5,241 nucleotides of DNA from Armatimonadota bacterium (GTDB lineage: Bacteria > Armatimonadota > Hebobacteria > Hebobacterales > WVXJ01). The stretch lies in contig WVXJ01000034.1 in NCBI GenBank assembly GCA_011773575.1, positions 4,741-9,981 of the forward strand. The letters run 5' to 3'. Below, piece after piece: positions 5,239-5,241 of this stretch. The position numbers and the translations under genes were made by a program. How positions within the stretch are numbered: position 1 is the first letter of the stretch; the number at the start of each line of letters is the position of its first letter. The notes beneath the pieces were generated by a model. The model saw nothing but the letters and a program-made list of their open reading frames with translations, did no database searches and was not told the origin of the DNA.

Positions 5239-5241
5239 TTG

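Overview
The window holds five protein genes from a moderately GC-rich bacterium that cannot be placed to phylum from this sequence alone. The mix is typical of metagenome-assembled genomes of uncultivated, anaerobic or microaerophilic bacteria: a UROD-superfamily methyltransferase-like protein, a rubrerythrin-like ferritin, a GH4 alpha-galactosidase and a catabolic-type glutamate dehydrogenase, with intergenic DNA rich in small palindromic repeats. No phage, plasmid, transposase, CRISPR array or RNA gene was seen.

Layout. Positions 1-91 hold a GTAG-footed hairpin and a candidate promoter that drives a plus-strand UROD-family gene (92-1255). Positions 1256-1556 are a convergent intergenic region packed with repeats: a GC-rich fold-back segment, four more copies of the GTAG hairpin, and a tandem 10-bp repeat. 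The remaining genes are on the minus strand. In transcription order (right to left) they are glutamate dehydrogenase (5238 to 3964, 5' end at the window edge), a 74-residue unknown protein starting 17 nt after it (3946 to 3722), a 3' UTR hairpin and a strong intrinsic terminator (about 3597-3632), then a new sigma70-type promoter (TTGACA/TATCAT), melA-type alpha-galactosidase (TTG start at 3474, stop at 2170), and a rubrerythrin-like ferritin (2036 to 1557).

How the genes may work together. The gdh gene and the small ORF look like one transcription unit, closed by the terminator. melA begins a second unit that may read through into the ferritin gene 133 nt downstream, although the ferritin also has a weak candidate promoter. 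The enzymes do not form one pathway: they cover amino-acid/2-oxoglutarate interconversion, alpha-galactoside hydrolysis, peroxide or iron handling, and an unknown corrinoid or methyl-transfer-like reaction.

The most noteworthy non-coding signal is the set of five short hairpins. Each has an 8-position stem, sometimes with one position unpaired. The stem sequences differ between copies, and a GTAG (once ATAG) tetranucleotide sits at the 5' foot. This is the architecture of REP elements mobilised by Y1 (RAYT) transposases, but no such transposase is in the window. I found no clear new multi-gene system here.
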